Under the pieces are notes generated by a model that saw nothing but the letters and a program-made list of their open reading frames with translations, did not search any database and had not been told where the DNA came from. From Shewanella sp. CG12_big_fil_rev_8_21_14_0_65_47_15 (lineage in GTDB: Bacteria > Pseudomonadota > Gammaproteobacteria > Enterobacterales > Shewanellaceae): a stretch of DNA of 64,000 nucleotides. The stretch covers positions 46,532 to 110,531 of the forward strand of contig NZ_PFGL01000067.1 of assembly GCF_002783505.1 (NCBI RefSeq). Direction: 5' to 3'. The translations under genes were made by a program, and so were the position numbers. Positions 21,393-31,911 of this stretch are shown one piece after another. Every line of letters begins with the position of its first letter. Positions within the stretch are counted from its first letter, which is position 1.

Positions 21393-23249
21393 GTGTCGCC
21401 AAAAAAGCGGATAACAATGCATGATCACGCCGCCGAGGCGTCACTGTTTAAGCGCCGTGCGCTGTTCACTTTTTTTTGTGTTGTCGCCCTCCTGAGCGTG
21501 TTGGTGACCAACCTTTATCACCTACAGGTTGAATCCTATAAAGATTATGCAACTCGCTCTAATGAAAACCGCATTCGCGTCGTTCCTATCGCCCCTAGTC
21601 GTGGTCTCATTTACGACAGAAACGGTGTACTCTTAGCTGAAAATCAACCTTTTTATTCCCTCGAGCTGATCCCTGAAAAAATAACCAACATGTCCGAGAC
21701 CTTGGACGAACTCGGTCAGTTAATTGAGATAAGTGTTGATGAACGTGAAACCTTCACCGAAGCGCTCAAATTTCATCGCCGCTTTAAGCCGCTCACCCTG
21801 AAGAATCAACTGACCGAAGAGCAGGTCGCCATTTTCAGCGTGAACCAACATCGTTTTCCGGGGATTAGCGTCGAGGCGGGTCTTAAGCGTAATTATCCCT
21901 ACGAGAGCCAGCTCACCCATGTACTAGGCTATGTCGGAAAAATTAATACTCGAGATCGCGCCCAACTAGAGCGCAGCGATCAGTGGAAAAACTATGCCGC
22001 GACTAAAGATATCGGTAAGCAAGGCATTGAAAAGTTTTATGAATCTTTACTACATGGCACGCCGGGTCACCTCGAAGAGGAAGTGAACAACCGCGGCCGT
22101 ACAATCCGCACCTTACGCATTGTTCCGCCCGAACCCGGACAGGATATTTACTTAACGCTCGATCTCCAATTACAACAAAAGGCCGTGGAGTTGCTCCAAG
22201 GTCATAAAGGTTCAATCGTCGCCATAGATCCAAGGGATGGCGGCATTTTAGCTTTAGTGTCTAGCCCAAGTTATGATCCAAACCAATTCGTTCAAGGAAT
22301 TAATAGTAAAGATTACAGCAATTTACTTAATGATAAATCACGCCCGTTGATCAACAGGGCCACCCAAGGCCAATACGCCCCCGCATCGACGGTCAAACCC
22401 ATTATGGCCCTGCTTGGTCTGGATGAAAAAGCCGTGACCGAACATACTCGCGTTTGGGACCCCGGTTTTTGGCAGATCCCAGGAGTGGAGCGAAAGTACC
22501 GTGACTGGAGGCGTTGGGGACACGGCTGGGTCAACGTCTACAGTGCGATTGTCGAGTCCTGTGATACCTATTTCTATGAATTAGCTTATAAGATAGGTGT
22601 TGACCCTATAGCCCGTTTTATGGAGCAGTTTGGTTTTGGGCAAAATACCGGCATAGATATCTTTGAGGAATCGGCGGGCAACATGCCCTCTAAAGACTGG
22701 AAACGCTTAAAGTACAATCAGGCTTGGTATATTGGCGATACGATTTCTGTGGGTATCGGTCAGGGTTACTGGACGGCGACCCCACTGCAATTGGCTAATG
22801 CCACCGCGATTTTAGCGAATAAGGGACACCGCTTTCCGCCGCATCTGCTTAAGTCAATCAAGGACAATACGGCTAAGATTGACTCGCCAATTAACGAGTT
22901 ACCCCCTATTGAGCTTAAAAATTCGCGCAATTGGAATATTATCAACGAAGCCATGCGCCAGACTGCGCATAAATCCCGCTTCACCGACGCCAGTTACACC
23001 GCCGCGATGAAAACCGGTACGGCGCAGGTCATTGGCGTAGCAGAAAATACTAAGTACGATGCCAATAAAATTGCCGAACATTTCCGTGACAACGCCCTAG
23101 TGGTGGCCTACGCCCCCTTCGAAGAACCTAAGATTGTCCTCGCCGTCGTCATGGAAAACGCCGGCTGGGGTGGCGCTAACGCTGGCCCTGTCGCCCGCGC
23201 TATGCTCGATGAATATATGCTTAGAGACACTTGGAAACCTATGCCATGA
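21393..23249 (+). CDS. mrdA: Penicillin-binding protein 2 (elongasome transpeptidase)
   Basis: The class B transpeptidase of the rod-shape elongasome. It has one N-terminal membrane helix ([20 protein letters not shown]), a pedestal domain with the [10 protein letters not shown] motif, and a transpeptidase domain with SxxK in PASTVKPIM (catalytic Ser about 331), the SxN-equivalent ESCDTYFYE and KTG in AMKTGTAQV. The 618 residues are normal. The GTG start has GGAG upstream. The stop overlaps the rodA start by ATGA. Confidence 0.96.
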   Translation: MSPKKRITMHDHAAEASLFKRRALFTFFCVVALLSVLVTNLYHLQVESYKDYATRSNENRIRVVPIAPSRGLIYDRNGVLLAENQPFYSLELIPEKITNMSETLDELGQLIEISVDERETFTEALKFHRRFKPLTLKNQLTEEQVAIFSVNQHRFPGISVEAGLKRNYPYESQLTHVLGYVGKINTRDRAQLERSDQWKNYAATKDIGKQGIEKFYESLLHGTPGHLEEEVNNRGRTIRTLRIVPPEPGQDIYLTLDLQLQQKAVELLQGHKGSIVAIDPRDGGILALVSSPSYDPNQFVQGINSKDYSNLLNDKSRPLINRATQGQYAPASTVKPIMALLGLDEKAVTEHTRVWDPGFWQIPGVERKYRDWRRWGHGWVNVYSAIVESCDTYFYELAYKIGVDPIARFMEQFGFGQNTGIDIFEESAGNMPSKDWKRLKYNQAWYIGDTISVGIGQGYWTATPLQLANATAILANKGHRFPPHLLKSIKDNTAKIDSPINELPPIELKNSRNWNIINEAMRQTAHKSRFTDASYTAAMKTGTAQVIGVAENTKYDANKIAEHFRDNALVVAYAPFEEPKIVLAVVMENAGWGGANAGPVARAMLDEYMLRDTWKPMP

Positions 23250-24349
23250 GTGCCCATCAACGTCAAAATATCTGGCAGCGCCTGCACATAGATCTGCCGC
23301 TCTTACTCGGCCTCTTCGCCGTAATGGGTTTTGGACTCTTTGTGATCTATTCCGCCAGTGGTGAAGATCTTGGCATGATGGAGCGCCAGCTGTTTCGTAT
23401 GCTGTTGTCACTGGGCATCATGTTTACCATGGCGCAAATCAATCCCGAAGCGCTAAAACGCTGGGCCCTACCGATTTACCTTGCTGGGATTGTCTTGCTG
23501 CTTGGGGTACACTTTTTCGGTGAAATCAATAAAGGCGCGCAGCGTTGGTTGAATTTAGGCTTTATGGAGTTTCAACCTTCGGAGCTGATTAAACTCGCCT
23601 TCCCGATCACTATGGCCTGGTATATCAGTAAGTTCCCTCTGCCGCCTAAGAAACGCTATTTAGCGGGTGCTGCGGTGATCTTGCTGGTGCCGACTCTTCT
23701 TATCGCCAAACAACCCGATCTTGGCACATCGATTCTGGTCGCCGCATCGGGAATATTCGTGCTGTTTTTATCGGGGATGAGCTGGGCCATTGTTGGCGGA
23801 TTTGTTGCCGCGGTATTGGCGTTTTTGCCTATCCTTTGGTACTTCTTGATGCACGATTACCAAAGAACGCGCGTATTAACCTTACTCGATCCTGAGCAAG
23901 ATCCCCTAGGTGCGGGTTATCATATTATTCAGTCAAAAATTGCCATCGGCTCGGGTGGGCTTTGGGGCAAAGGCTGGCTCGATGGTACTCAGTCACAGCT
24001 TGAATTTATCCCCGAGCGTCACACAGATTTTATCTTTGCGGTGATCGGGGAAGAATTTGGCTTGATCGGTAGTATTTTGCTACTCATCATGTACCTCTAT
24101 ATTATTGGCCGTGGCTTAGTCATTGCCTCGCGGGCACAAACCAGCTTTGCTCGGTTATTAGCCGGTAGCATCACATTGACTTTCTTCGTGTATGTTTTTG
24201 TGAATATAGGCATGGTTTCAGGTATTCTGCCCGTAGTGGGCGTACCTTTGCCCCTAGTGAGCTATGGCGGCACTTCCATGCTGACATTGATGACAGGGTT
24301 TGGCATTCTAATGAGCATTCATACCCATAGACGTTTTGTAGATAGATAA
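23246..24349 (+). CDS. mrdB: RodA peptidoglycan glycosyltransferase (SEDS family)
   Basis: The polytopic SEDS glycosyltransferase that partners PBP2 in lateral wall synthesis. I set the start at ATG 23246, which overlaps the mrdA stop as ATGA; the track's TTG lies inside mrdA. This gives 367 residues with about ten membrane helices. Family stretches are [34 protein letters not shown] and the C-terminal [16 protein letters not shown]. Confidence 0.96.
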   Translation: MSAHQRQNIWQRLHIDLPLLLGLFAVMGFGLFVIYSASGEDLGMMERQLFRMLLSLGIMFTMAQINPEALKRWALPIYLAGIVLLLGVHFFGEINKGAQRWLNLGFMEFQPSELIKLAFPITMAWYISKFPLPPKKRYLAGAAVILLVPTLLIAKQPDLGTSILVAASGIFVLFLSGMSWAIVGGFVAAVLAFLPILWYFLMHDYQRTRVLTLLDPEQDPLGAGYHIIQSKIAIGSGGLWGKGWLDGTQSQLEFIPERHTDFIFAVIGEEFGLIGSILLLIMYLYIIGRGLVIASRAQTSFARLLAGSITLTFFVYVFVNIGMVSGILPVVGVPLPLVSYGGTSMLTLMTGFGILMSIHTHRRFVDR

Positions 24350-24366
24350 TTTTTAGGGACTTTTTA

Positions 24367-25431
24367 ATGCCTATTCTTCGAGCTTATTTGGCTCCATTGG
24401 CAGTGCTTTGCCTCAGTTCATACCTGGTTGCCTGCTCTACGGCAAACGAGCCCGTAAAGGCTACACCACCCACCAGTGCGGCTGTGGTAGCAGAGACTCC
24501 AACGCCCGTATTACCCGAAGCCTTGAAGGCTGAGTTTATTAAAACTCAGTTAGCACAAGGCTTTACCAGATCTGAAATCGATACCTTCCTCGCAAAAGCG
24601 AAATACAATCAAGCGGTAATAGATGCCATCACCCGCCCTTGGGAAGCCAAACCTTGGCATGTGTATTACCCGATTTTCTTAACCGAGAAACGCCTCGCAG
24701 CCGGGCTCGCCTTCTGGAACAAACACGAGGCCACCATCGCCAAGGCGGCGGCTAAATACCAAGTCGACCCACAGATTATTGTCGCCATTATTGGGATTGA
24801 AACCTTCTACGGCCAATACACAGGCAATTATCCTGTGATTGATGCGCTCTATACCTTAGGGTTTTATTACGAACCGAGAGCCACCTTTTTCCGCAAGGAA
24901 TTTGGCGAGTTGATGACATTAGTCAAAGAAGAACACTTAGACATTGATAGCCTCAAGGGTTCCTATGCTGGCGCTATGGGCTATGGGCAGTTTATCCCCT
25001 CAAGTTACCGCCACTACGCCGTCGATTTCGATAACAGCGGCAATCGCGATCTATTACAAAGCCCAGAAGATGCCATTGGCAGTGTCGCCAACTATTTCCA
25101 CAAACACGGTTGGCAAGCCAATACGCCGGTCGCCCTGCCTTTAGCCAATAACAGCCAAACCACCCCCAAAGCCAAAGTGTGGGCGGGTGAAAAACTCAAC
25201 TATCGAGTGGCCGATATTTTATCGCCGAGCCTATCTCTGGCCGATGCGGGGGATTTAGATGTATCGCAAAAGGCGATGCTCATTGAGCTTGAACAAGCGG
25301 ATCACAGTGATTACTGGCTTGGCTTAAATAACTTTTATGTGATCACCCGTTATAATCGTAGCCCTTTGTATTCAATGGCCGTTTATCAATTTAGCCAACA
25401 ACTAAAAGAACAGCATGCCACTAAAAAATAA
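24367..25431 (+). CDS. mltB: Membrane-bound lytic murein transglycosylase B (lipoprotein)
   Basis: Cleaves the glycan strands of peptidoglycan, leaving 1,6-anhydro ends. A lipoprotein signal ends in LVAC (Cys about residue 23). The SLT2-type catalytic domain carries IIVAIIGIETFYGQYTG with the catalytic Glu (about residue 144), and SYAGAMGYGQFIPSSYRHYAVDFD. The 354-residue length fits. The gene overlaps rlpA by 17 bases. Confidence 0.95.
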   Translation: MPILRAYLAPLAVLCLSSYLVACSTANEPVKATPPTSAAVVAETPTPVLPEALKAEFIKTQLAQGFTRSEIDTFLAKAKYNQAVIDAITRPWEAKPWHVYYPIFLTEKRLAAGLAFWNKHEATIAKAAAKYQVDPQIIVAIIGIETFYGQYTGNYPVIDALYTLGFYYEPRATFFRKEFGELMTLVKEEHLDIDSLKGSYAGAMGYGQFIPSSYRHYAVDFDNSGNRDLLQSPEDAIGSVANYFHKHGWQANTPVALPLANNSQTTPKAKVWAGEKLNYRVADILSPSLSLADAGDLDVSQKAMLIELEQADHSDYWLGLNNFYVITRYNRSPLYSMAVYQFSQQLKEQHATKK

Positions 25432-26251
25432 TATTTTACTACTGGCTATTATTGCGCTCAGTTTCACACTAGCAGCCTGTTCGAGTAGCAATAACACTGC
25501 CGCCAGCAAAAAGAATATGGATCCAAACAAGGGTCGGTATTCGCTTAGAAACGATAAGATGCCACTCAATCCACCCAATGTGGAACATGTGCCAAACGCG
25601 ACCCCTAAATATGAGCCCTACAGTCGTCGCGGCAATAAACCCTATACGGTTTATGGAGAGTCTTACAGTGTGATGAATACCGATCAAGGTTTTACCGAAA
25701 CGGGCCGCGCCTCATGGTATGGCGAAAAGTTTCACGGCTATGAGACCTCCAACGGTGAGCCCTATGATATGTATTCGATGTCAGGGGCACACAAAACTTT
25801 GCCCTTACCTAGCTATGCCAAAATCACCAACTTAGATAATAACAAGCAGGTGATCATTCGCATCAATGATCGTGGCCCATTCCACTCGGACCGCATTCTC
25901 GATGTCTCCTACGCCGCCGCCTATAAACTGGGTATGTTAGGCACGGGGACGGCACGCATAAAGCTCGATGTGATCTATGTCGGCAGCCTTGCCGCCACCA
26001 ATAGCGCCGTGGCTAGTGCCCAAGATTCTGGCAACCATTATATTCAGTTAGTGGCATCAAAAGATCAGCTAAAGCTGAAGAAAATGGCAAAGGAACTTGA
26101 GCAGAAATACCAAGTTCAGAGCCGTGTACAAGCGGCAAACAATATGTATAGGCTGCAACTCGGCCCCATAGGTCAACCTGAACTTGCCGATAGATTGCTT
26201 AACAAAGTCAAGCAAGACGGCTATCCTGAGGGCTATATGGTGTTAGAGTAG
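25415..26251 (+). CDS. rlpA: Rare lipoprotein A (septal-ring RlpA)
   Basis: An outer-membrane lipoprotein with a lytic-transglycosylase-like double-psi beta barrel and a SPOR domain. The lipobox is LAAC (Cys about residue 22). The barrel begins TGRASWYGEKFHGYETSNGEPYD, and VIIRINDRGPFHSDRILDVSYAAA carries the conserved catalytic-type residues. The SPOR domain (NHYIQLVASKDQ to the C-terminus, about residues 205-278) binds denuded glycan at the division site. The start lies inside the end of mltB. Confidence 0.94.
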   Translation: MPLKNNILLLAIIALSFTLAACSSSNNTAASKKNMDPNKGRYSLRNDKMPLNPPNVEHVPNATPKYEPYSRRGNKPYTVYGESYSVMNTDQGFTETGRASWYGEKFHGYETSNGEPYDMYSMSGAHKTLPLPSYAKITNLDNNKQVIIRINDRGPFHSDRILDVSYAAAYKLGMLGTGTARIKLDVIYVGSLAATNSAVASAQDSGNHYIQLVASKDQLKLKKMAKELEQKYQVQSRVQAANNMYRLQLGPIGQPELADRLLNKVKQDGYPEGYMVLE

Positions 26252-26399
26252 TGAGCACTCACAACCCTAATATATCGATTTAGCTGAAAAATACCGCGGA
26301 TGAAGGAACCTTCACTGAAATCCCCTGTCGAAGGGTGGTATACTTTCGAAGCTATTTAGCCCTTTCCATTCAATACAACCAAAAAGACGTGCCAAGTTA

Positions 26400-27575
26400 A
26401 TGATGAATTTTGTCAAAAGTCCCATTAAAACATTGCTGCTAATCTCTAGTGCCTCTCTCCCTGTTTATGCTGCGCAGCCGATTGTTACCCCCGATGCACC
26501 GACAGTTGCCGCCAAGGCTTACGTCTTGATGGATTATAATTCAGGCCAAATTATTGCCGAAAGCAATGCCTATGAAAGCCTAAATCCCGCGAGCTTGACT
26601 AAAATGATGACCAGTTATGTTATCGGTCAAGAAATTAAAGCTGGCAATGTTTCCCCCGATGATGATGTCACCATCAGTAAAAACGCTTGGTCTAAGAACT
26701 TCTCTGACTCTTCTAAGATGTTTATCGAAGTGGGCAAAACCGTTAAGGTGTCCGACCTAAACCGCGGCATTATCATTCAATCGGGCAACGATGCCTGTGT
26801 GGCTATGGCCGAACATATTGCTGGTACTGAAGATGCCTTCGTTGACATGATGAACTCATGGTCTAAGCAATTGGGCATGCGTGACAGCTACTTCGAAAAC
26901 TCCCACGGTCTAGATTCTGAAAACCACAAATCTACCGCCTATGATATGGCATTATTAGGCGCCGCGTTAATTCGCGACGTCCCAGAAGAATACCGAGTCT
27001 ACAGCGAAAAATTCTATACCTTCAATGGCATCAAACAATATAACCGCAACGGTTTATTGTGGGATAACAGCATGAATGTCGACGGTATTAAAACCGGTCA
27101 CACCTCAGGTGCAGGTTACAACTTAGTCGCATCGGCCACCAAAGATGGCATGCGTTTAATTTCAGTGGTGATGGGCACTCAAAGTGAATCCGCCCGTAAG
27201 GCCGAAAGTAAAAAACTGCTGACCTATGGTTTCCGTTTCTTTGAAACGGTTACGCCCTACAAGGCGGGTGATAGCTTCGTCACCCAGCAAATTTGGTACG
27301 GTGACAAGAGCACAGTCGATTTAGGCGTGGCAACCGACACACCTATTACCATCAGCCGCGGCCGTGCTAAGGACCTAAAAGCTAACTTTGAACTGACTAA
27401 GCCATTAGATGCGCCTTTGAAGAAAGGTGAAACTGTCGGGCGTTTATTCTTCCAACTCGACGGTAAAGATATTGCCCAATATCCCCTAGTGACCCTACAA
27501 GAAGTTAACGAAGGAAGTTGGTTTAGCAAATTAGTGGACTACTTTAAACAACTGTTTGCGGGTTGGTTTAGCTAA
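26400..27575 (+). CDS. dacA: D-alanyl-D-alanine carboxypeptidase (PBP5/6 family)
   Basis: Removes the terminal D-Ala from pentapeptide stems in the periplasm. A signal peptide ends near PVYAAQP. Catalytic motifs are SLTKMM (SxxK), QSGNDA (SGN) and IKTGHTSGAG (KTG). After the PBP5 C-terminal beta domain, the protein ends in an amphipathic membrane anchor (WFSKLVDYFKQLFAGWFS). The 391 residues are normal. A very strong terminator follows. Confidence 0.96.
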   Translation: MMNFVKSPIKTLLLISSASLPVYAAQPIVTPDAPTVAAKAYVLMDYNSGQIIAESNAYESLNPASLTKMMTSYVIGQEIKAGNVSPDDDVTISKNAWSKNFSDSSKMFIEVGKTVKVSDLNRGIIIQSGNDACVAMAEHIAGTEDAFVDMMNSWSKQLGMRDSYFENSHGLDSENHKSTAYDMALLGAALIRDVPEEYRVYSEKFYTFNGIKQYNRNGLLWDNSMNVDGIKTGHTSGAGYNLVASATKDGMRLISVVMGTQSESARKAESKKLLTYGFRFFETVTPYKAGDSFVTQQIWYGDKSTVDLGVATDTPITISRGRAKDLKANFELTKPLDAPLKKGETVGRLFFQLDGKDIAQYPLVTLQEVNEGSWFSKLVDYFKQLFAGWFS

Positions 27576-27590
27576 CGATATTAAACAAAA

Positions 27591-27625
27591 ACATTAAGGC
27601 CACCGACAGGTGGCCTTAATGTTTT
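27591..27625 (+). terminator. Terminator of dacA
   Basis: A perfect 14-bp stem ACATTAAGGCCACC/GGTGGCCTTAATGT with a GACA loop, followed by TTT. Confidence 0.9.
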
Positions 27626-27667
27626 GAGGGCACAGCTAAAGATGCGAGTGTTGCCTCTTTAGGCGGT

Positions 27668-27697
27668 TTGGGTATATCCCTTGATATCGGGTATAAT
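27668..27697 (+). promoter_or_regulatory. Probable sigma70 promoter of ybeD
   Basis: The perfect -10 TATAAT is preceded at 18 bases by a weak -35 (TTGGGT). It lies between the dacA terminator and the ybeD start. Confidence 0.5.
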
Positions 27698-27740
27698 TGC
27701 CACCATATAGATCCCATTAAGATAGTTACGAGCACTGATT

Positions 27741-28007
27741 ATGTTGAACACTAAATTTGATGAACTGATGGATTTCCCCTGTGCATTCCCCTTTAAAGTC
27801 GTCGGAGATGCCCATGAAGCCCTAACCGATAGAGTGGTTGCCGTCGTTCAAAAGCACGCACCGGGTGACTATTCCCCCACCACAAAGACCTCTAGCAAAG
27901 GGAGCTACTACTCGATCACGATTCGCGTCACTGTGACCAGTAAAGACCATATCGAAATCCTGTACACAGAACTTGCCGCCGTCGAAGGAGTACGTCGCGT
28001 ACTATAA
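27741..28007 (+). CDS. ybeD: YbeD/DUF493 family protein
   Basis: An 88-residue cytosolic protein with the ACT-like ferredoxin fold of the DUF493 family. The family stretches [30 protein letters not shown] and the end EGVRRVL are clear. The biochemical role is not settled; its fixed place before lipB suggests a link to lipoate metabolism, which is inference. Confidence 0.93.
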   Translation: MLNTKFDELMDFPCAFPFKVVGDAHEALTDRVVAVVQKHAPGDYSPTTKTSSKGSYYSITIRVTVTSKDHIEILYTELAAVEGVRRVL

Positions 28008-28091
28008 GTATTCTTCGAGATCATCAAATGTGATCTGTCTTACATTTATGGTTATAATGCCGCCACTCAATTTTAAGGGGAGAGGTTGCCC

Positions 28092-28745
28092 TTGCAAGAA
28101 ACGACTTTGCATATTCGGCATCTAGGTCAGCAAGATTACGAGTCAGTTTGGCATGCGATGCAACAATACACTGACACCCGTAACGGCGACAGCCCAGATG
28201 AGCTGTGGATCGTAGAACACCCTCCCGTGTTTACCCAAGGCCAAGCAGGCAAGAGCGAACATATCTTGAATGCCGGTGACATTCCCGTTATCCAAGTGGA
28301 TCGTGGTGGACAAGTCACCTACCACGGTCCAGGACAACTGGTGGTTTATCCTCTTCTCGATATCAAACGTAGTAAACTCGGTGTACGCCAGCTTGTGACG
28401 CATATAGAGCAAAGCATTATCGATATGCTCGCTAAATATGATATCCAAGCATACGCTAAGGCCGATGCACCGGGCGTATATGTCAATGAACGCAAAATCG
28501 CCTCACTAGGATTACGTATTCGAAAAGGCTGTTCATTCCACGGCTTAGCGCTTAATGTCGATATGGATCTCGCCCCTTTCCGCCGCATTAACCCCTGCGG
28601 TTATGCTGGCCTTGAAATGGTGCAATGTAAGGAGCTTAGCGGCCCACAAACCGTGATGGAAGCTGGCGAGCAACTCACTATTACCTTTAGCCAACTATTG
28701 GGCTACCAACATCTAGTTCATCATCAAGGATTAGCAGCGTCATGA
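28092..28745 (+). CDS. lipB: Octanoyl-ACP:protein N-octanoyltransferase LipB
   Basis: Transfers octanoate from acyl carrier protein to lipoyl domains, the first step of lipoate synthesis. Signatures are [48 protein letters not shown] (with the conserved Lys) and [11 protein letters not shown] with the catalytic Cys (about residue 174). Two TTG codons compete for the start. I chose 28092 (217 residues) because AAGGGGA is ten bases upstream; 28086 is only four bases from it. The stop overlaps lipA as ATGA. Confidence 0.93.
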   Translation: MQETTLHIRHLGQQDYESVWHAMQQYTDTRNGDSPDELWIVEHPPVFTQGQAGKSEHILNAGDIPVIQVDRGGQVTYHGPGQLVVYPLLDIKRSKLGVRQLVTHIEQSIIDMLAKYDIQAYAKADAPGVYVNERKIASLGLRIRKGCSFHGLALNVDMDLAPFRRINPCGYAGLEMVQCKELSGPQTVMEAGEQLTITFSQLLGYQHLVHHQGLAAS

Positions 28746-29707
28746 ATAGGCCTGAACGTTTACAACCCGGAGTAAAATTAAGAGATGCCGATAAGGTGTC
28801 GCGTATTCCGGTCAAGATAGTGCCCTCCGAGCGCGATACTATGCTGCGCAAACCCGATTGGTTACGGGTAAAGTTGCCCGCATCGAATCAACGCATTTTA
28901 GAGATTAAACAGGCGCTGCGCTCTAATGGTCTGCATTCTGTATGCGAAGAAGCCTCCTGCCCTAACCTCGCCGAATGCTTTAACCACGGTACGGCAACCT
29001 TTATGATTTTGGGTGCAATTTGTACCCGTCGTTGCCCATTCTGTGATGTCGCCCATGGTCGTCCGCTTAAGCCCGACGCCGAAGAGCCGGTTAAATTGGC
29101 GCAAACGATCCGCGATATGAAGCTGAAATACGTGGTCATTACTTCGGTAGATCGTGACGATTTACGTGATGGTGGCGCCCAGCATTTTGCCGATTGTATC
29201 CGCGAAATTCGTAAACTTAATCCAGATATCAAGATCGAAACCTTAGTGCCTGATTTCCGTGGTCGTATCGATGCTGCCTTAGATATTTTATCGACTGAGC
29301 CGCCCGATGTGTTCAACCACAACTTAGAAACGGCGCCAATGCATTATCGTAAGGCGCGTCCAGGTGCGAATTACCAATGGTCGCTCGATCTGCTCAAACG
29401 CTTTAAAGAACGTCATCCCAATGTGCCCACTAAATCTGGCCTGATGATGGGCTTAGGTGAAACCAACGAAGAAATCGCCCAAGTGCTGCGGGATCTACGT
29501 GAGCACAAGGTTGAAATGCTGACCTTAGGCCAATACCTACAACCGTCTAAGTTCCACTTGCCGGTTGAACGTTATGTGCCACCCGCCGAGTTTGCCGAAC
29601 TTAAAGCCTTAGCCGATGAGTTAGGTTTTACCCATGCAGCCTGTGGCCCATTAGTGCGCTCAAGCTACCATGCGGATCTGCAAGCCCAAGGTAAAGAAGT
29701 TAAATAA
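28742..29707 (+). CDS. lipA: Lipoyl synthase LipA
   Basis: A radical SAM enzyme that inserts two sulfurs into octanoyl-lipoyl domains. It has both 4Fe-4S sites: [12 protein letters not shown] (auxiliary cluster, about residues 68-79) and [13 protein letters not shown] (radical SAM CxxxCxxC, about 94-106). The 321-residue length is normal, and the RSSYHAD serine ligand motif is at the C-terminus. It is coupled to lipB by a four-base overlap. Confidence 0.97.
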   Translation: MNRPERLQPGVKLRDADKVSRIPVKIVPSERDTMLRKPDWLRVKLPASNQRILEIKQALRSNGLHSVCEEASCPNLAECFNHGTATFMILGAICTRRCPFCDVAHGRPLKPDAEEPVKLAQTIRDMKLKYVVITSVDRDDLRDGGAQHFADCIREIRKLNPDIKIETLVPDFRGRIDAALDILSTEPPDVFNHNLETAPMHYRKARPGANYQWSLDLLKRFKERHPNVPTKSGLMMGLGETNEEIAQVLRDLREHKVEMLTLGQYLQPSKFHLPVERYVPPAEFAELKALADELGFTHAACGPLVRSSYHADLQAQGKEVK

Positions 29708-29730
29708 GTCATTATTGGCTTTTAAAATAA

Positions 29731-29757
29731 AAACAGCGCATTAGCGCTGTTTTTTTA
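29731..29757 (+). terminator. Terminator of lipB-lipA
   Basis: AAACAGCGC/GCGCTGTTT with an ATTA loop and a run of seven T, 24 bases after lipA. Confidence 0.9.
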
Positions 29758-29800
29758 TGGCTGAAATAGATAAACCATCAAGCTGCTAGGTTTACACCCA

Positions 29801-30262
29801 TCAAACGAGGGGTAAATCCATTAAGAGTGCATCTTCCTTACCCTTACCCTCACCCAAAGAATAGTATCCCCTACGGCGACCGGATTCCGTAAACCCAGCC
29901 TGTTGGTATAGATGACGCGCCGTGGCATTTGATTCCCGCACTTCGAGCATGACCACCACAGCGCCCGAAGATTTTGCAACATCAATCACCTCTTTTAACA
30001 ATAACCGCCCATAGCCATGGCCCTGCTGCGCAGGATCGATACAGATATCAATCAGGGTCACCTCATCGACAATCTGCTGAATGATCGCAAATCCCAGCAG
30101 AGTATTAGCCTCAGTCTTTAATCCGAGTACCCGATATAAGCGACCGAAACAATCGGCAAGATTGCCCTCGCTCATAGGGTGGGAGTGTGCCTTGCCTTCA
30201 ATGCTGACCATTTGGCTAAGATCACTGGGCTCGAGACAAACTAACTGTAATTGCTCTGTCAT
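29801..30262 (-). CDS. rimI: Ribosomal protein bS18-alanine N-acetyltransferase RimI
   Basis: A GNAT acetyltransferase that acetylates the N-terminal Ala of S18. I set the start at the ATG of MTEQLQLVCLEPSDLSQM (153 residues); the track's extra 48 residues overlap holD and are not conserved. The acetyl-CoA loop is PAQQGHGYGRLLL (Q/RxxGxG/A, about residues 82-94), and the C-terminal NATARHLYQQAGFTESGRRRGYY is typical of RimI. It lies 46 bases downstream of holD, as in E. coli. Confidence 0.93.
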   Translation of the reverse strand: MTEQLQLVCLEPSDLSQMVSIEGKAHSHPMSEGNLADCFGRLYRVLGLKTEANTLLGFAIIQQIVDEVTLIDICIDPAQQGHGYGRLLLKEVIDVAKSSGAVVVMLEVRESNATARHLYQQAGFTESGRRRGYYSLGEGKGKEDALLMDLPLV

Positions 30263-30308
30263 ATTTTTAGGGTATTGAGTATTCACACGGGGTTTCCAGA
30301 TCCAGTTT

Positions 30309-30671
30309 TTAAAGGTCGTTTGATGCTTGGGGCTGCTGCTCACGCCACTGCCAAATCTGCGCCCACAGGGCGCGTTTTGCCCCACTGTCCGCGAGTAAAG
30401 CGGCAAGCGGCTCCGACACTAACCAAGCGGTGCGTGGCCTGACTTTATGGCGGCGTAAATCCCAAACAATTTGCTTACCCTTATGGGGTTCACAATCGAA
30501 ATCGCATTCTTCACGTTTTACGTCGATAAGCGTTAGCACAGCGTCAATAAGTGGCTCAGCCTCGGGTAACTCACCGTTTTCATCCCAAATCACTAAATAA
30601 GGTTTCACCTTAGTGTCGCGCACTCGCCAAGTTGTCACATTCATGGCGGTTAAATAGGCTAATTTATTCAT
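30309..30671 (-). CDS. holD: DNA polymerase III psi subunit
   Basis: Psi links the clamp loader to chi and single-strand-binding protein. The 120-residue protein starts MNKLAYLTAMNVTTWRVRD, with the N-terminal Tyr/Leu/Met-Gly/Asn-Ile/Val pattern that contacts the clamp loader. It ends with a Trp-rich helix (ALWAQIWQWREQQ). Psi is poorly conserved, so the call leans on the holD-rimI order. The 254-base divergent region to dps must hold both promoters. Confidence 0.8.
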   Translation of the reverse strand: MNKLAYLTAMNVTTWRVRDTKVKPYLVIWDENGELPEAEPLIDAVLTLIDVKREECDFDCEPHKGKQIVWDLRRHKVRPRTAWLVSEPLAALLADSGAKRALWAQIWQWREQQPQASNDL

Positions 30672-30924
30672 TAGGGTCAGTTTTATTCAATTCAAGTATC
30701 GACTCACAATATGTCGCTAGGATAGCAGTTCTACCTAGGCATTGTTACTGCAACGCGGCTAATGCAGTTGAGAAGAAGCCGATTAATAGCAGCGCCATTA
30801 CGACGTTTAACGCAGGAAAGTTCAATCGAATTTATAGATGTATAAAATCTAATTTACTCATTTTACATTTAATATCAGAAGATTAGACTGAACACATTCA
30901 ATGAGACAATAGCAGGAGAACGCC

Positions 30925-31392
30925 ATGATAAACATAGGTATCAATCAAGCCAACAGAGAAGAAATCGCCGCAGGCCTCAACCAACTCTTGGCCGACAGCT
31001 ACAGTCTGTATCTTAAGACCCACAGCTTTCACTGGAACGTTACCGGCCCCATGTTTACTAGCCTACATTTGCTATTTGAACAACAGTATACCGAACTTGC
31101 CCTTGCGGTAGACCTTATCGCAGAGCGAGTACGTGCATTAGGCGCCAGAGCGCTAGGGTCATATTCGGCCTATGCCGCACTGACCGAGATTAAAGAAGAT
31201 CAGGGCGTCACCAAAGCCGAAACCATGATCCGTGAATTGTTAAACGATCAAGAGTTAGTGATCCGTAATGCCAGAGCCCTGTATCCACTGGTGGGTCAAG
31301 CTAATGATGAAGCAACAGCGGATCTGCTCACCCAACGCATTCAAATCCATGAGAAAAATGCCTGGATGTTGCGTAGCTTATTAACGGAATAA
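30925..31392 (+). CDS. dps: Dps-family DNA-protecting ferritin
   Basis: A mini-ferritin that forms dodecamers, oxidises Fe(II) with peroxide and may bind DNA. The family motif LKTHSFHWNVTGPMFTSLH (about residues 28-46) has the first His and inter-subunit ferroxidase residues, and EQQYTELALAVDLIAERVRALG has the Asp/Glu ligands. The 155 residues are typical of the short-tailed type; the N-terminus is not strongly basic, so DNA binding is uncertain. GGAGAA precedes the ATG. A 15-bp terminator follows. Confidence 0.93.
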   Translation: MINIGINQANREEIAAGLNQLLADSYSLYLKTHSFHWNVTGPMFTSLHLLFEQQYTELALAVDLIAERVRALGARALGSYSAYAALTEIKEDQGVTKAETMIRELLNDQELVIRNARALYPLVGQANDEATADLLTQRIQIHEKNAWMLRSLLTE

Positions 31393-31423
31393 TTCACTAA
31401 CCGTATTGCTGCACAAGCCAAAC

Positions 31424-31459
31424 AAAAAGTCGCCAAGCATAACCGCTTGGCGACTTTTT
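31424..31459. terminator. Bidirectional terminator between dps and the DUF1624 remnant
   Basis: A perfect 15-bp stem AAAAAGTCGCCAAGC/GCTTGGCGACTTTTT with the loop ATAACC. It has five T on the 3' side of both strands, so it stops transcription from dps and from the convergent remnant. Confidence 0.9.
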
Positions 31460-31461
31460 CT

Positions 31462-31911
31462 TTAAAGCGACATCACTAGGGTTAACATGCAAAGTCCAAT
31501 CACCCAAATCACCTGCAGCCAGAGGGTGTGATAACTCCCCATCCAAGAGACGTTAATCACTAAGATTTCCAGCGCGATTAAAAACACACCACATTTAAGC
31601 AAAAATGCGCGGGCAGAACGGGGTTTCCCCTGACGAGGGTGAGCATAAAGCCATGCAGAAATGCCCGTTAAAAACACAAATACTGGCGCACAAAAATGCG
31701 CGGCAAAACGGCTTAAAAACAGCGCCCAAGAGGTCGAACTTAAATCCATAGGATCGCTCACCTGCATATGCAGGAAAAAGCGTTCCCGCACATGGTCGAG
31801 CAGCATAATGAGCATCACCAGACCGCGCATCATATCGATACTTTGAATGCGCGCACTGCGAATACTCGGTGCTAGGGTTTTCCCTTGGTAATTCATAGGG
31901 CTAGAACTCAT
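31462..31911 (-). pseudogene. Truncated DUF1624/YeiB-like membrane protein
   Basis: A 149-residue reading frame matching the N-terminal part of DUF1624/heparan-N-acetyltransferase-like membrane proteins. The conserved start RIQSIDMMRGLVMLIMLLDHVRE and four hydrophobic segments are visible. The family is normally 350-400 residues, so more than half is missing. The frame ends with LTLVMSL at a TAA two bases from the neighbouring terminator, where the rest of the protein should continue. The start overlaps the stop of the upstream receptor fragment by 11 bases, so the two were once coupled. I infer a deletion remnant; a short functional protein cannot be excluded. Confidence 0.7.

Noticed and set aside
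29801-30406. 201-residue form of RimI
   Set aside because: The extra 48 residues overlap holD and are not like the RimI family.
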